Source: Streptomyces sp. T12 (GTDB taxonomy: Bacteria > Actinomycetota > Actinomycetes > Streptomycetales > Streptomycetaceae). From it: DNA of 64,000 nt. The notes beneath the pieces were generated by a model. It did not search any database. It was not told the origin of the DNA and was given only the letters and a program-made list of their open reading frames with translations. Position numbers and translations under genes: made by a program. The stretch spans positions 2,604,001 to 2,668,000 of the forward strand of contig NZ_CP117866.1 of NCBI RefSeq assembly GCF_028736035.1. Direction: 5' to 3'. This document shows, piece after piece, positions 36,007 through 45,122 of this stretch; positions within the stretch are counted from its first letter, which is position 1; every line of letters begins with the position of its first letter.

Positions 36007-36171
36007 ATGGCCAAGAACAAGAAGCAGGACCGCAAGCAGCCGCAGTCCGAGCGTGGTCAGCAGGAGGCCCAGCAGTCGTCGATGGAGACGCAGGCCGAGC
36101 AGCGCATCACGCAGGCGACCCCGGGCGACATGGCCCGCAAGGGCCGGCAAAAGCGCTTCGGTCACAACTGA
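36007..36171 (+). CDS. Small hydrophilic protein
   Basis: The 54-residue protein is highly charged and lacks hydrophobic segments: it starts MAKNKKQDRKQPQSERGQQ, has Gln/Glu-rich middle sequence and ends DMARKGRQKRFGHN. An ideal AGGAGG lies 8 bases before the ATG at 36007, suggesting strong translation. A strong terminator follows. It resembles small hydrophilic proteins annotated at this place in other Streptomyces as I recall. The function is unknown; the make-up suits nucleic-acid binding or a stress-protective disordered protein. Confidence 0.8.
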   Translation: MAKNKKQDRKQPQSERGQQEAQQSSMETQAEQRITQATPGDMARKGRQKRFGHN

Positions 36172-36218
36172 CATCTGCATAACGGGTCGTTGAGACCCAG
36201 GCACACGAAGGCACATGA

Positions 36219-36252
36219 AGAGGGGCGCACCCCACACGGGGTGCGCCCCTCT
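36219..36252. terminator. Strong bidirectional terminator
   Basis: AGAGGGGCGCACCCC (36219-36233) and GGGGTGCGCCCCTCT (36238-36252) form a perfect 15-bp stem with loop ACAC, between the small hydrophilic protein gene and the convergent dnaE end. Confidence 0.9.
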
Positions 36253-36293
36253 CGCGCTGCCGACGCCATGGCGCGCGCCAACCGCTCAGCCGC

Positions 36294-39200
36294 TCAGCCC
36301 GCCAGGCAGGACGGGCCGAGCAGCACCTTCAGGTCACCGAACAGCGCCGGGTCGGGCTTCACCCGGTGCCGGTCCAGCCGGAGCACCGTCGTCTTGGTCG
36401 GGCCCTGGAGCTTGATGCGGACCTCGCTGTCGCCCTTGTGGTGGGTGAGGATCTCGCCGAGGCGGTTGATCATCGGCGGGGTCACCCTGGTGGCCGGGAT
36501 GGTGAGGATCACGGGCGCGTTGGTGCCCGCGTTGGACAGGTCGGGGACCTGGAGCTCCATCGCGACCAGCCGCGGCACGTCCTCGCGCTTGTCGAGGCGG
36601 CCCTTGACGAACACGACGGCGTCCTCGACGAGTTGGGTCGAGACGAGCTGGTACGTCGCCGGGAAGAACATGCACTCGATGGAACCGGCGAGGTCCTCGA
36701 CCGTGGCGATCGCCCAGGCGTTGCCCTGCTTGGTCATCTTGCGCTGGAGGCCGGAGATGATGCCGCCGATGGTGACGACCGCGCCGTCGGCGTGCTCGCC
36801 GCCCGTCAGCTGGGCGATGCCGGCGTCCGCCTTGTCGGACAGGACGTGTTCCAGGCCGAAGAGCGGGTGGTCGGAGACGTACAGACCGAGCATCTCCCGC
36901 TCCTGGGCCAGCAGATAGGTCTTGTCCCACTCCTCGTCGGTGAACTGCACGTCGAGTCCGAAGCCGGGCTCGTCGCTCTCCTCCTCGCCCATGCCGCCGA
37001 AGAGGTCGAACTGGCCCTCGGCCTCCTTGCGCTTGACCGCGACCACGTTGTCGATCATCGGCTCGAAGTGCGCGGTGAGGCCCTTGCGGGTGTGCCCCAG
37101 GGTGTCGAACGCGCCCGCCTTGATCAGCGACTCCGTGGTGCGCTTGTTGCAGGCGACCGCCTCGACCTTGTCGAGGTAGTCGGGGAAGGAGGCGTACTTG
37201 CCCTTGGCCTTGCGGCTCTTGATGATCGACTCGACCACGTTCGTGCCGACGTTGCGCACGGCTTCGAGGCCGAAGAGGATCACGTCGTCGCCCTGGGCGG
37301 CGAAGTTGTGCACCGACTCGTTGACGTTCGGCGGGAGCACCTTGATGCCCATGCGGCGGCACTCGTTGAGGTAGACGGCCGACTTGTCCTTGTCGTCCTT
37401 GACGGAGGTCAGCAGGGCGGCCATGTACTCGGCGGGGTGGTTCGCCTTGAGGTAGGCGGTCCAGTACGAGACCAGGCCGTACGCGGCCGAGTGCGCCTTG
37501 TTGAACGCGTAGCCGGCGAACGGGACCAGCACGTCCCACAGGGCCTGGATGGCCTCGTCGCTGTAGCCCTTGTCGCGGGCGCCCTTCTGGAAGAGGACGA
37601 AGTTCTTCGCCAGTTCGTCGGGCTTCTTCTTGCCCATCACGCGGCGGAGGATGTCGGCCTCGCCGAGCGAGTAGCCGGCGATGATCTGGGCGGCCTTCTG
37701 CACCTGCTCCTGGTAGACGATCAGGCCGTAGGTGACGGCCAGGACCTCTTCGAGGGGCTCCTCCAGCTCCTTGTGGATCGGGGTGATCTCCTGGAGCTTG
37801 TTCTTGCGCAGCGCGTAGTTGGTGTGCGAGTCCATGCCCATCGGGCCCGGACGGTACAGGGCGGAGACGGCGGAGATGTCTTCGAAGTTGTCGGGCTTCA
37901 TCAGGCGCAGCAGCGAGCGCATGGGGCCGCCGTCGAACTGGAAGACGCCGAGGGTGTCGCCGCGCTGGAGCAGTTCGAAGGTCGTCGGATCGTCGAGCGG
38001 GAGGCTCAGCAGATCGATGTCGATGCCCTTGTTGGACTTCACCATCTTGACGGCGTCGTCCATGATCGTCAGGTTGCGCAGGCCGAGGAAGTCCATCTTC
38101 AGCAGGCCGAGCGACTCACAGCTCGGGTAGTCCCACTGCGTGATGGTCACGCCGTCGGTGTGCCGCACCCAGACGGGCACGTGCTCGGTGATGGTCTCGC
38201 TGGACATGATCACGCCGGCGGCGTGCACACCCATTTGCCGGACCAGGCCCTCGACGCCCTTGGCGGTGTCGATGACCTTCTTCACGTCCGGTTCGTTCTC
38301 GTACATCGCCCGGATCTCGCCCGCCTCGCTGTAGCGGGGGTGCGAGGGGTCGGTGATGCCGTTGAGGTCGATGCCCTTGCCGAGGACGTCGGCGGGCATG
38401 GCCTTGGTGAGGCGGTCGCCCATGGCGTACGGGTAGCCCAGCACGCGCGCGGAGTCCTTGATCGCGTTCTTCGCCTTGATCTTGCCGTAGGTGCCGATCA
38501 TGGCGACCTTGTCGGCGCCGTACTTCTCCGTCACGTACCTGATCACCTCGACGCGCCTGCGCTCGTCGAAGTCGATGTCGACATCGGGCATCGAGATGCG
38601 CTCGGGGTTGAGGAACCGCTCGAAGATCAGGCCGTGCGGGATGGGATCGAGGTCGGTGATGCCCATGGCGTAGGCGACGATCGAACCGGCCGCGGAGCCT
38701 CGGCCGGGGCCGACCGCGATGCCGTTGTTCTTGGCCCACATGATGAAGTCGGCGACGACGAGGAAGTAGCCGGGGAAGCCCATCGAGATGATGACGTCCA
38801 TCTCGTACTCGGCCTGCTTCTGCCGGTCCTCGGGGATGCCGCCGGGGAAGCGGCGCTCCATGCCCCGGCGGACCTCCTCCTTGAACCAGGTGACCTCGGT
38901 GTAGCCCTCGGGGATGTCGAACTTCGGCATCAGGTTCCGGGACTCGAACATGCCGGTGGTGTCGACCATCTCGGCGACGAGGAGCGTGTTGGCGCAGCCC
39001 TGCTGCCAGGCGTCCGAGGAGTCGATGGCGTACATCTCGTCCGTGGACTTCAGGTAGTAGCCGGTGCCGTCGAACTTGAAGCGGTCCGGGTCGGAGAGGT
39101 TCTTGCCGGTCTGGATGCACAGCAGGGCGTCGTGGGCGGTCGCCTCGTGTGCGTACGTGTAGTGCGAGTCGTTGGTGACCAGCGGCGGAATGCCGAGCTT

Positions 39201-39833
39201 CCTGCCGATCTCCAGGAGGCCGTCGCGGACCCGGTGCTCGATGTCGATGCCGTGGTCCATCAGCTCCAGGAAGTACTTGTCCTTGCCGAAGATGTCCTGG
39301 TAGTCGGCGGCCGCCTTGAGGGCCTCCTCCTCCTGACCGAGCCGCAGCCGGGTCTGGACCTCGCCGGAGGGGCAGCCGGTGGAGGCGACGATCCCCTCGG
39401 ACCACTGGGCGATGGTCTCCTTGTCCATCCGGGGCCACTTCTGCAGCCAGCCCTCGGCGTACGCGTCCGACGACAGCCGGAAGATGTTGTGCAGACCCGT
39501 CTTGTTCACGGCCCACATCGTCTTGTGGGTGTAACCACCGGAACCGGAGACGTCGTCCCGCTTCTGGTGCGGCTGGCCCCACTGGATCTTGCGCTTGTTG
39601 CGCCGGGACTCGGGCGCGACATAGGCCTCGATCCCGATGATCGGGGTGACTCCGGCCTTCTTCGCGGAGTGGAAGAAGTCGTACGCCCCGTGGAGGTTGC
39701 CGTGGTCGGACATGGCGATGTGCGTCATGCCCATCTCATTGCAGGCGTTGAACATGTCCTTGAGCCGCGCGGCACCGTCCAGCAGCGAGTACTGGGTGTG
39801 GACGTGCAGGTGCGTGAACGGCGGCTTTGACAC
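36294..39833 (-). CDS. dnaE1: DNA polymerase III alpha subunit (replicative)
   Basis: The 1179-residue protein is the main replicative polymerase. It begins with a PHP domain (FTHLHVHTQYSLLDGA) followed by the C-family palm with VGPGRGSAAGSIVAYAMGIT, the catalytic Asp pair in PDVDIDFDERRR, then HAAGVIMS, fingers (KKKPDELAKNF) and the C-terminal OB fold (VVTIGGIISGLQRKMTKQGN). Its length and the PHP metal ligands fit actinobacterial DnaE1, whose PHP domain proofreads in relatives. GGAGG 7 bases before the GTG at 39833 fixes the start. Confidence 0.97.
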   Translation of the reverse strand: MSKPPFTHLHVHTQYSLLDGAARLKDMFNACNEMGMTHIAMSDHGNLHGAYDFFHSAKKAGVTPIIGIEAYVAPESRRNKRKIQWGQPHQKRDDVSGSGGYTHKTMWAVNKTGLHNIFRLSSDAYAEGWLQKWPRMDKETIAQWSEGIVASTGCPSGEVQTRLRLGQEEEALKAAADYQDIFGKDKYFLELMDHGIDIEHRVRDGLLEIGRKLGIPPLVTNDSHYTYAHEATAHDALLCIQTGKNLSDPDRFKFDGTGYYLKSTDEMYAIDSSDAWQQGCANTLLVAEMVDTTGMFESRNLMPKFDIPEGYTEVTWFKEEVRRGMERRFPGGIPEDRQKQAEYEMDVIISMGFPGYFLVVADFIMWAKNNGIAVGPGRGSAAGSIVAYAMGITDLDPIPHGLIFERFLNPERISMPDVDIDFDERRRVEVIRYVTEKYGADKVAMIGTYGKIKAKNAIKDSARVLGYPYAMGDRLTKAMPADVLGKGIDLNGITDPSHPRYSEAGEIRAMYENEPDVKKVIDTAKGVEGLVRQMGVHAAGVIMSSETITEHVPVWVRHTDGVTITQWDYPSCESLGLLKMDFLGLRNLTIMDDAVKMVKSNKGIDIDLLSLPLDDPTTFELLQRGDTLGVFQFDGGPMRSLLRLMKPDNFEDISAVSALYRPGPMGMDSHTNYALRKNKLQEITPIHKELEEPLEEVLAVTYGLIVYQEQVQKAAQIIAGYSLGEADILRRVMGKKKPDELAKNFVLFQKGARDKGYSDEAIQALWDVLVPFAGYAFNKAHSAAYGLVSYWTAYLKANHPAEYMAALLTSVKDDKDKSAVYLNECRRMGIKVLPPNVNESVHNFAAQGDDVILFGLEAVRNVGTNVVESIIKSRKAKGKYASFPDYLDKVEAVACNKRTTESLIKAGAFDTLGHTRKGLTAHFEPMIDNVVAVKRKEAEGQFDLFGGMGEEESDEPGFGLDVQFTDEEWDKTYLLAQEREMLGLYVSDHPLFGLEHVLSDKADAGIAQLTGGEHADGAVVTIGGIISGLQRKMTKQGNAWAIATVEDLAGSIECMFFPATYQLVSTQLVEDAVVFVKGRLDKREDVPRLVAMELQVPDLSNAGTNAPVILTIPATRVTPPMINRLGEILTHHKGDSEVRIKLQGPTKTTVLRLDRHRVKPDPALFGDLKVLLGPSCLAG

Positions 39834-39896
39834 GGTGTGGCCTCCAAAGGAAACGCTCGGCAACGGGCTGGCGGACAGTCCTGGGGTCAGCGTCGA

Positions 39897-39923
39897 AGTC
39901 TATGCCTCGGGACTGACACTCAA
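39897..39923 (-). promoter_or_regulatory. Putative dnaE1 promoter
   Basis: On the minus strand TTGAGT (39918-39923) and TAGACT (39897-39902) stand 15 bases apart, slightly short of the usual spacing, about 64 bases upstream of the dnaE1 start. Confidence 0.35.
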
Positions 39924-40038
39924 TGGGCTCCCCCGCGTACCTTCACAGCGAGGGTCGCGGGCACTTCCGGGTGCCCTCACCCGTTGGAGACGACAGAAAC
40001 GCTGTCGTACACGTTCATGCACCAGGAGGCACCCAGCG

Positions 40039-41373
40039 ATGTCGGTCCCCCAGCTCAACGGCGAGCAGCGCGGCGACGAGATCCTCGCCGTCTTCGACAC
40101 CGCCTTCGGCGAGCTCCTGGCCGCCGACCCGGCCGCGTTCCGCGTGAAGTTCCGGAAGATGGCGGCCTCGGCGTTCGCGTTCTACCGCGGCACGGCGTGT
40201 CTCTTCTACCACGACCTGGACCCGGAGAAGCGGGGCGGACCGTACCTCGACGAGCGCACCTCGCGCGTGTGGATCCACGGCGACCTGCACGCCGAGAACT
40301 TCGGCACGTACATGGACGCCAACGGCCGGCTGATCTTCAACGTCAACGACTTCGACGAGGCGTACGTCGGCCCCTTCACCTGGGACCTCAAGCGCTTCGC
40401 CGCATCGGTCGCCCTCATCGGGTACGCCAAGGCGCTCAGCGACGAGCAGATCACCGAGCTGGTGCAGATCTACGCGGGCGCGTACCGCGAGCGCGTGCAC
40501 GCCCTGGCCACCGGCGCCAAGCGCGACGAGGTCCCGCCGTTCACGCTGGACACCGCCCAGGGCCCGCTGCTGGACGCGCTGCGGGACGCCCGGGCGCTGA
40601 CCCGCTTCGGGCTGCTGGAGTCGATGACCGAGATCCGTGACTTCGAGCGGCGCTTCGCCGGGGGCGGCGGCTCCATCGAGCTGGACGCGGCCACGCGCTA
40701 CAAGGTGCTCGCGGCCTTCGACGGCTATCTGGAGACGTTGCCGGACGCCTCGCTGGCCCGCCCGGACTCGTACCGGGTGAAGGACGTGGTCGGCCGCCGC
40801 GGCATCGGCATCGGGTCGGCCGGGCTGCCGTCGTACAACATCCTTCTGGAGGGCCACAGCGACGCCCTGGAGAACGACGTCGTGATCTACATCAAGCAGG
40901 CCCAGACCCCGGCCGTCTCCCGCCACATCACCGACCCGGCGATCCGCGAGTACTTCCAGCACGAGGGCCACCGCACGGTGATCTCCCAGCGCGCCCTGCA
41001 GGCGCACGCCGACCCGTGGCTGGGCTGGACCGAGCTGGACGGGGCGGGCCAGCTGGTCGCCGAGGTCTCGCCGTACGCCGTGGACCTGGACTGGGGCGAC
41101 ATCGACGACCCGGAGGAGATCGCGGCGGTCGTCGCCGACCTCGGCCGGGCGACGGCCACGATGCACGCGGCGGCGGACGACACCTCCGGCGAGTCCCTGG
41201 TGCCGTTCTCCACCGAGCGGGCCATCGACGCGGCGATCGCGGCGGACTCCGACGGGGGCGCCGGCTTCGCGGAGCTCCTGGTCGACTTCGCGCACGACTA
41301 CGGCGCACGCGCGCGTGCCGACCACCAGATCTTCGTCGACCTGTTCCGCAACGGCCGGATTCCGGGTCTGTGA
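40039..41373 (+). CDS. DUF2252 family protein
   Basis: The 444-residue protein belongs to DUF2252, a family with a kinase-like appearance: RVWIHGDLHAENFGTYMDAN resembles an aminoglycoside-kinase catalytic loop (HGDLHxxN) and NVNDFDEAYVGPFTWDLKR supplies a likely metal-binding Asp. GVGRRGIGIGSAGLP-like sequence (read as VVGRRGIGIGSAGLPSYNIL) precedes a strand with a Lys (VIYIKQAQTPA). AGGAGG lies 9 bases before the ATG at 40039. Phosphotransfer to a small molecule is plausible but unproven. It is divergent from dnaE1. Confidence 0.85.
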   Translation: MSVPQLNGEQRGDEILAVFDTAFGELLAADPAAFRVKFRKMAASAFAFYRGTACLFYHDLDPEKRGGPYLDERTSRVWIHGDLHAENFGTYMDANGRLIFNVNDFDEAYVGPFTWDLKRFAASVALIGYAKALSDEQITELVQIYAGAYRERVHALATGAKRDEVPPFTLDTAQGPLLDALRDARALTRFGLLESMTEIRDFERRFAGGGGSIELDAATRYKVLAAFDGYLETLPDASLARPDSYRVKDVVGRRGIGIGSAGLPSYNILLEGHSDALENDVVIYIKQAQTPAVSRHITDPAIREYFQHEGHRTVISQRALQAHADPWLGWTELDGAGQLVAEVSPYAVDLDWGDIDDPEEIAAVVADLGRATATMHAAADDTSGESLVPFSTERAIDAAIAADSDGGAGFAELLVDFAHDYGARARADHQIFVDLFRNGRIPGL

Positions 41374-41462
41374 CGGAAGGGCCGCGCACCGGCGCTCCCC
41401 GTCCGCTCACAGGCACTCTTTAAGGGTCTCTTACAGGCCTACGTGACACACTCTCCTGCGCT

Positions 41463-42164
41463 ATGGACATATCCGGGACCCAGCTACGAGCCGTACGCGC
41501 GGCGCTGTTCACGTCACTCGTCGTGACGCTCAGCACCGCGTCGCACGTGCTGCTCTCCCGGGCTCCGTTGCCGCTGAACACGGTGGCCCTGCTCGCGGCC
41601 GCCATGTTCGTCCTGGCGTACGCCCTGGCCGGCCGCGAGCGGAGCTTCGGGCGGATCGCCGCCCTGCTGATTCCGCTGGAGCTGGCCGCCGACACGATCC
41701 TCACCACCGGCCAGCACGTCTGTTACGGCAAGGCGGGCGGGCCGGTCGCCGGCCCGCTGGCCTCGGTCGGCTGGGACGTGCTGTGCGGCGACGGCACCCA
41801 GGTCGGCACGCCACTGGCGCAGGTCACCGGTGCCGACCCCGACAGGCTCGGCGGTCTCCTCGCCCACGCCGACCCGGCCACCGCCTGGCTGCTGCTCGGC
41901 GCGCACGTCTCGGTCGGCCTCCTCGCCGCCGCCTGGCTGCGCCGCGGCGAGCGGGCCCTGGCCCAGCTGCTGAGCGCGGTGACGGCGACCACGTTCCGCC
42001 CGCTGCTGCTGGCCGCCGCCGCCGCGGTGACGGTACGCCGGATCGCACCGGCCCGCCGCCTGCCGCGCCCCGCCGACCGTACGACCACCGCCCGCAGCCT
42101 CCTCCTCGTGCACTCCCTGGGACGGCGTGGACCGCCGTGCTCGCCCGCCTTCACCTCTGCGTGA
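41463..42164 (+). CDS. Hypothetical membrane protein
   Basis: The 233-residue protein has about four or five membrane helices (around residues 10-30, 40-56, 63-80, 141-160 and 170-190). Between helices 3 and 4 is a long extracellular loop with two Cys (TTGQHVCYGKAGGP and WDVLCGDG). The C-terminus is Arg/Pro-rich. No SD sequence is clear before the ATG at 41463. It lies 75 bases upstream of the second thioredoxin-like gene, so the loop Cys residues may be related to redox work. I do not recognise the family. Confidence 0.68.
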   Translation: MDISGTQLRAVRAALFTSLVVTLSTASHVLLSRAPLPLNTVALLAAAMFVLAYALAGRERSFGRIAALLIPLELAADTILTTGQHVCYGKAGGPVAGPLASVGWDVLCGDGTQVGTPLAQVTGADPDRLGGLLAHADPATAWLLLGAHVSVGLLAAAWLRRGERALAQLLSAVTATTFRPLLLAAAAAVTVRRIAPARRLPRPADRTTTARSLLLVHSLGRRGPPCSPAFTSA

Positions 42165-42239
42165 ACGGCAACTGAGCACCACAACCCACCCATACGTATC
42201 CCGCACACACGTGTGCGTGTCCCCATGGAGATCACCAAC

Positions 42240-43049
42240 ATGAGCAAGCGGAACAGCCAGGCAGCGAAGACGGCGGCCCGGGAGCGGCTGCGCGCCGAGC
42301 GTGAGCGCGAGGCAAAGCGGGCCAAGGTCAGGCGGCAGATCATCGTCGCCGCCTCGGTCGTCGGCGTCCTGGCGGCAGCCGGCGGCATAGGTTATGCCGT
42401 CGTCCAGGCCAACAAGCCCACCTACTGGGAGGCCGTGAAGGACGACAAGGTCGTCGCCCCGGCCCACACCACGGGTACGAACGGCACGACCGTCGTCATC
42501 GGCAAGGACAGCGCCAAGAAGACCCTCAAGATCTACGAGGACCCGCGCTGTCCCGTCTGCGCCTCCTTCGAGCAGGCCGTCGGCCCGACCGTGAAGAAGG
42601 ACATCGACAGCGGCAAGTACAAGTTCCAGTACATCGGCGCCACGTTCATCGACAACAAGGACAACGGCGAGGGTTCCAAGAACGCGCTGAGCGCCCTGGG
42701 TGCCGCGCTGAACGTCAGCGACGAGGCGTTCCTCGAGTACAAGGCCGCGCTGTACTCGGCGAAGTGGCACCCGGACGAGACGACCGACAAGTTCAAGGAC
42801 GACAGCTACCTCATCGAGGTCGCCGACACCGTGCCCGCGCTGAAGGACAACAAGAAGTTCCAGGACGCGGTCAAGAAGGGCACCTACGACGCCTGGGCGA
42901 TGGCCATGTCGAAGACCTTCGACGACAACAAGGAGGGTGTGACCGGCACCCCGGGCTTCACCATGGACGGCAAGCAGCTCAACGGGGGCACCCCGCTCCT
43001 GACCGTGGCCGACTACAACAAGGTGGTGGACGCGGCCCTCAAGGGCTGA
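42240..43049 (+). CDS. Membrane-anchored DsbA-like thioredoxin-fold protein (copy 2)
   Basis: The 269-residue protein has the same design as the one at 10799: a Lys/Arg-rich coil (AARERLRAEREREAKRAKVR), one membrane helix (IIVAASVVGVLAAAGGIGYA) and an extracellular thioredoxin-fold domain with CxxC in YEDPRCPVCASFEQ. The cis-Pro region reads GVTGTPGFTMDG. GGAG 9 bases before the ATG at 42240 supports this start; earlier in-frame starts at 42213 and 42225 exist. It probably forms or breaks disulfides in exported proteins. Confidence 0.88.
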   Translation: MSKRNSQAAKTAARERLRAEREREAKRAKVRRQIIVAASVVGVLAAAGGIGYAVVQANKPTYWEAVKDDKVVAPAHTTGTNGTTVVIGKDSAKKTLKIYEDPRCPVCASFEQAVGPTVKKDIDSGKYKFQYIGATFIDNKDNGEGSKNALSALGAALNVSDEAFLEYKAALYSAKWHPDETTDKFKDDSYLIEVADTVPALKDNKKFQDAVKKGTYDAWAMAMSKTFDDNKEGVTGTPGFTMDGKQLNGGTPLLTVADYNKVVDAALKG

Positions 43050-43077
43050 CGCCAACTGGGAACCCAGCTTCCGCATG

Positions 43078-43113
43078 AAGAGGGGGCGAACTCTTACGGG
43101 TTCGCCCCCTCTT
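43078..43113. terminator. Strong terminator after the thioredoxin-like gene
   Basis: AAGAGGGGGCGAAC (43078-43091) and GTTCGCCCCCTCTT (43100-43113) form a perfect 14-bp stem with an 8-base loop. It ends 29 bases before the phoD start, leaving little room for the phoD promoter. Confidence 0.9.
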
Positions 43114-43121
43114 GTTCATAC

Positions 43122-43139
43122 CGATCAGTAACCTGATCG
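43122..43139. promoter_or_regulatory. Palindrome over the phoD promoter
   Basis: CGATCAG and CTGATCG form a perfect 7-bp inverted repeat around TAAC. A -10-like TAACCT (43129-43134) lies in its centre and ends 8 bases before the GTG, so this may be an operator on a leaderless phoD promoter. Confidence 0.5.
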
Positions 43140-43142
43140 ACT

Positions 43143-44804
43143 GTGACCAGTCGATACAGATCACCAGAGCAGCTCAATTCCCTTGCCCCTCGCCGCCGTA
43201 CGGTCGTCAAGGCCGCGGCGGCGACGGCTGTCCTGGCCGGCCCGCTCGCGGCCGCGCTGCCCGCCCGGGCCGCTGAGCAGGCCCCCGTCTTCCTGCACGG
43301 CGTCGCCTCCGGTGACCCGCTGCCCGACGGCGTCCTGCTGTGGACCCGGGTGACGCCCACCGCCGAGGCGATACCGGGCTCCGGGCTCGGCCCGGACACC
43401 GAGGTCAGCTGGATCGTCGCCCGGGACAAGGCCCTGACGAACATCGTCGCCAAAGGCTCGGCCACCGCGACCGCCGCCTCCGACCACACCGTCAAGGCCG
43501 ACATACGGGGCCTGGAGCCGGCCACCGACTACTGGTTCCGCTTCTCGGCGGGCGGCACGGACTCCCCGGTGGCGCGTACCCGCACCGCGCCGGCGGCGAA
43601 CGCGTCCGTCTCGGGCCTGCGCTTCGGCGTGGTCTCCTGCGCCAACTGGGAGGGCGGATACTTCTCGTCGTACCGCCATCTCGCGGCCCGCGGCGACCTG
43701 GACGCCTGGCTGCACCTGGGCGACTACATCTACGAGTACGGCACCGGCGAGTACGGCACGCGCGGCACCGTCGTACGCCAGACCGCGCCCACCCACGAGA
43801 TCCTCACGCTCGCCGACTACCGCACCCGGCACGGCAAGTACAAGACGGACCCCGATCTGCAGGCCCTGCACACGAAGGCTCCGGTCATCGCGATCTGGGA
43901 CGACCACGAGATCGCCAACGACGCCTGGTCGGGCGGCGCCGAGAACCACACCGAGGGTGCCGAGGGTGCCTGGGCCGCACGCCAGGCCGCTGCCAAGCAG
44001 GCCTACTTCGAGTGGATGCCGGTGCGCCCGGCGATCGCCGGCACCACCTACCGCCGCCTGCGCTTCGGCAAGCTCGCCGATCTCTCCCTGCTCGACCTGC
44101 GCTCCTTCCGCTCGCAGCAGGTCAAGGTGGGCAACGGTGAAGTCGACGACCCGGACCGCACCCTCACCGGGCGGGCCCAACTGGACTGGCTGAAGGCGGG
44201 GCTGAAGTCCTCCGACACCACCTGGCGGCTGGTCGGAAACTCGGTGATGATCTCGCCGTTCGCGATCGGCTCCCTGACCGCGGACCTGCTCAAGCCGCTG
44301 GCCAAGCTGATGGGCCTGCCGCAGGAGGGGCTCGCCCTCAACCCCGACCAGTGGGACGGCTACACGGACGACCGCCGCGAACTCCTCGCCCACCTGCGCT
44401 CGAACGCGATCCGCAACACCGTGTTCCTGACCGGCGACATCCACATGGCGTGGGCCAACGACGTGCCGGTGGACGCCGGTACGTACCCGCTGTCCGCCTC
44501 GGCCGCCACGGAGTTCGTCGTCACCTCGGTGACATCGGACAACCTGGACGACATCGTCAAGGTGCCCGAGGGCACGGTCTCCGCGATCGCCGCGCCGATC
44601 ATCAAGGCCGCCAACCGGCACGTCCACTGGGTCGACACCGACCGCCACGGCTACGGCGTCCTGGACATCACGGCCGAGCGGGCGCAGATGGACTACTACG
44701 TCCTGTCCGACAAGACGAAGCGGGACGCGACCTCGTCCTGGGCCCGTTCGTACCGCACGCGCAGCGGGACGCAGAAGGTCGAGCGGACGTACGACCCCGT
44801 GTAA
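43143..44804 (+). CDS. phoD: Tat-exported alkaline phosphatase/phosphodiesterase PhoD
   Basis: The 553-residue protein has a Tat signal ([19 protein letters not shown], with cleavage expected after ALPARA) and a PhoD N-terminal Fn3-like domain ([19 protein letters not shown]). The catalytic domain carries [28 protein letters not shown] and [13 protein letters not shown], which supply the Fe/Ca ligands of PhoD. It should release phosphate from esters outside the cell. PhoD is PhoP-controlled in S. coelicolor, but I see no well-phased PHO box here. The start is GTG at 43143 without SD. Confidence 0.94.
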   Translation: MTSRYRSPEQLNSLAPRRRTVVKAAAATAVLAGPLAAALPARAAEQAPVFLHGVASGDPLPDGVLLWTRVTPTAEAIPGSGLGPDTEVSWIVARDKALTNIVAKGSATATAASDHTVKADIRGLEPATDYWFRFSAGGTDSPVARTRTAPAANASVSGLRFGVVSCANWEGGYFSSYRHLAARGDLDAWLHLGDYIYEYGTGEYGTRGTVVRQTAPTHEILTLADYRTRHGKYKTDPDLQALHTKAPVIAIWDDHEIANDAWSGGAENHTEGAEGAWAARQAAAKQAYFEWMPVRPAIAGTTYRRLRFGKLADLSLLDLRSFRSQQVKVGNGEVDDPDRTLTGRAQLDWLKAGLKSSDTTWRLVGNSVMISPFAIGSLTADLLKPLAKLMGLPQEGLALNPDQWDGYTDDRRELLAHLRSNAIRNTVFLTGDIHMAWANDVPVDAGTYPLSASAATEFVVTSVTSDNLDDIVKVPEGTVSAIAAPIIKAANRHVHWVDTDRHGYGVLDITAERAQMDYYVLSDKTKRDATSSWARSYRTRSGTQKVERTYDPV

Positions 44805-44879
44805 GACCTGTGCCAGAGGGTCGATTTTCAGCCACTCCCGGTCCGAATAGGGACCGTTAACCGGAGATCACATCGCTAC

Positions 44880-44925
44880 GGCGGGTGGTGCGAGTCCCGT
44901 TCCGAATCCGGACACACCACCCGCC
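44880..44925 (+). terminator. Hairpin downstream of phoD
   Basis: GGCGGGTGGTG (44880-44890) and CACCACCCGCC (44915-44925) form a perfect 11-bp stem with a 24-base loop that can fold again (TTCCGAATCCGGA). No T run follows. Confidence 0.6.
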
Positions 44926-44987
44926 CGGGCAGCGGAATCCGTTACACCGCGATCTCACACTCCGGACTGTTGATCATTCACTTACCC

Positions 44988-45014
44988 CAATTACCCCTTT
45001 CTGTCGGGTAATTG
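44988..45014. promoter_or_regulatory. Inverted repeat upstream of the metalloprotease
   Basis: CAATTACCC and GGGTAATTG form a perfect 9-bp inverted repeat with a 9-base spacer in an unusually AT-rich setting, about 110 bases before the start codon. An operator or hairpin is likely. Confidence 0.5.
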
Positions 45015-45037
45015 ATTGGGCCTGATCGATTCTCTTC

Positions 45038-45053
45038 GGACATGGGCATGTCC
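45038..45053. promoter_or_regulatory. Second inverted repeat upstream of the metalloprotease
   Basis: GGACATG and CATGTCC form a perfect 7-bp inverted repeat around GG, 69 bases before the start codon. The shape suits a dimeric regulator; which one is unknown. Confidence 0.45.
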
Positions 45054-45122
45054 ACGTAATCTCCGGGCGGCGGCCAGGAAGACCCCTGCGCCCCCTCCCC
45101 AACGCATCAGCTAGGAGTCAGC

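Larger units (their letters stand above)
44805..45122. other. Non-coding region between phoD and the metalloprotease gene
   Basis: This 318-base gap holds no gene I can support. It contains the hairpin at 44880-44925 (end of phoD), a relatively AT-rich stretch at about 44965-45035, and two inverted repeats at 44988-45014 and 45038-45053 that are probably the control region of the secreted protease. Confidence 0.7.

Noticed and set aside
36366..39830. Open frame of more than 1,100 codons opposite dnaE1
   Set aside because: High-GC coding DNA leaves long open antisense frames. This one has no recognisable domain, and the opposite strand encodes a complete DnaE1.
43100..43120. Possible PHO box before phoD (GTTCGCC then GTTCATA)
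   Set aside because: The two units are 14 bases apart rather than the 11 expected for PhoP direct repeats, and the first is part of the terminator stem.
45038..45053. GGACATGGGCATGTCC looks like a eukaryotic p53 site
   Set aside because: The likeness is due to the CATG palindrome and has no meaning in a bacterium; it is kept only as an inverted repeat.
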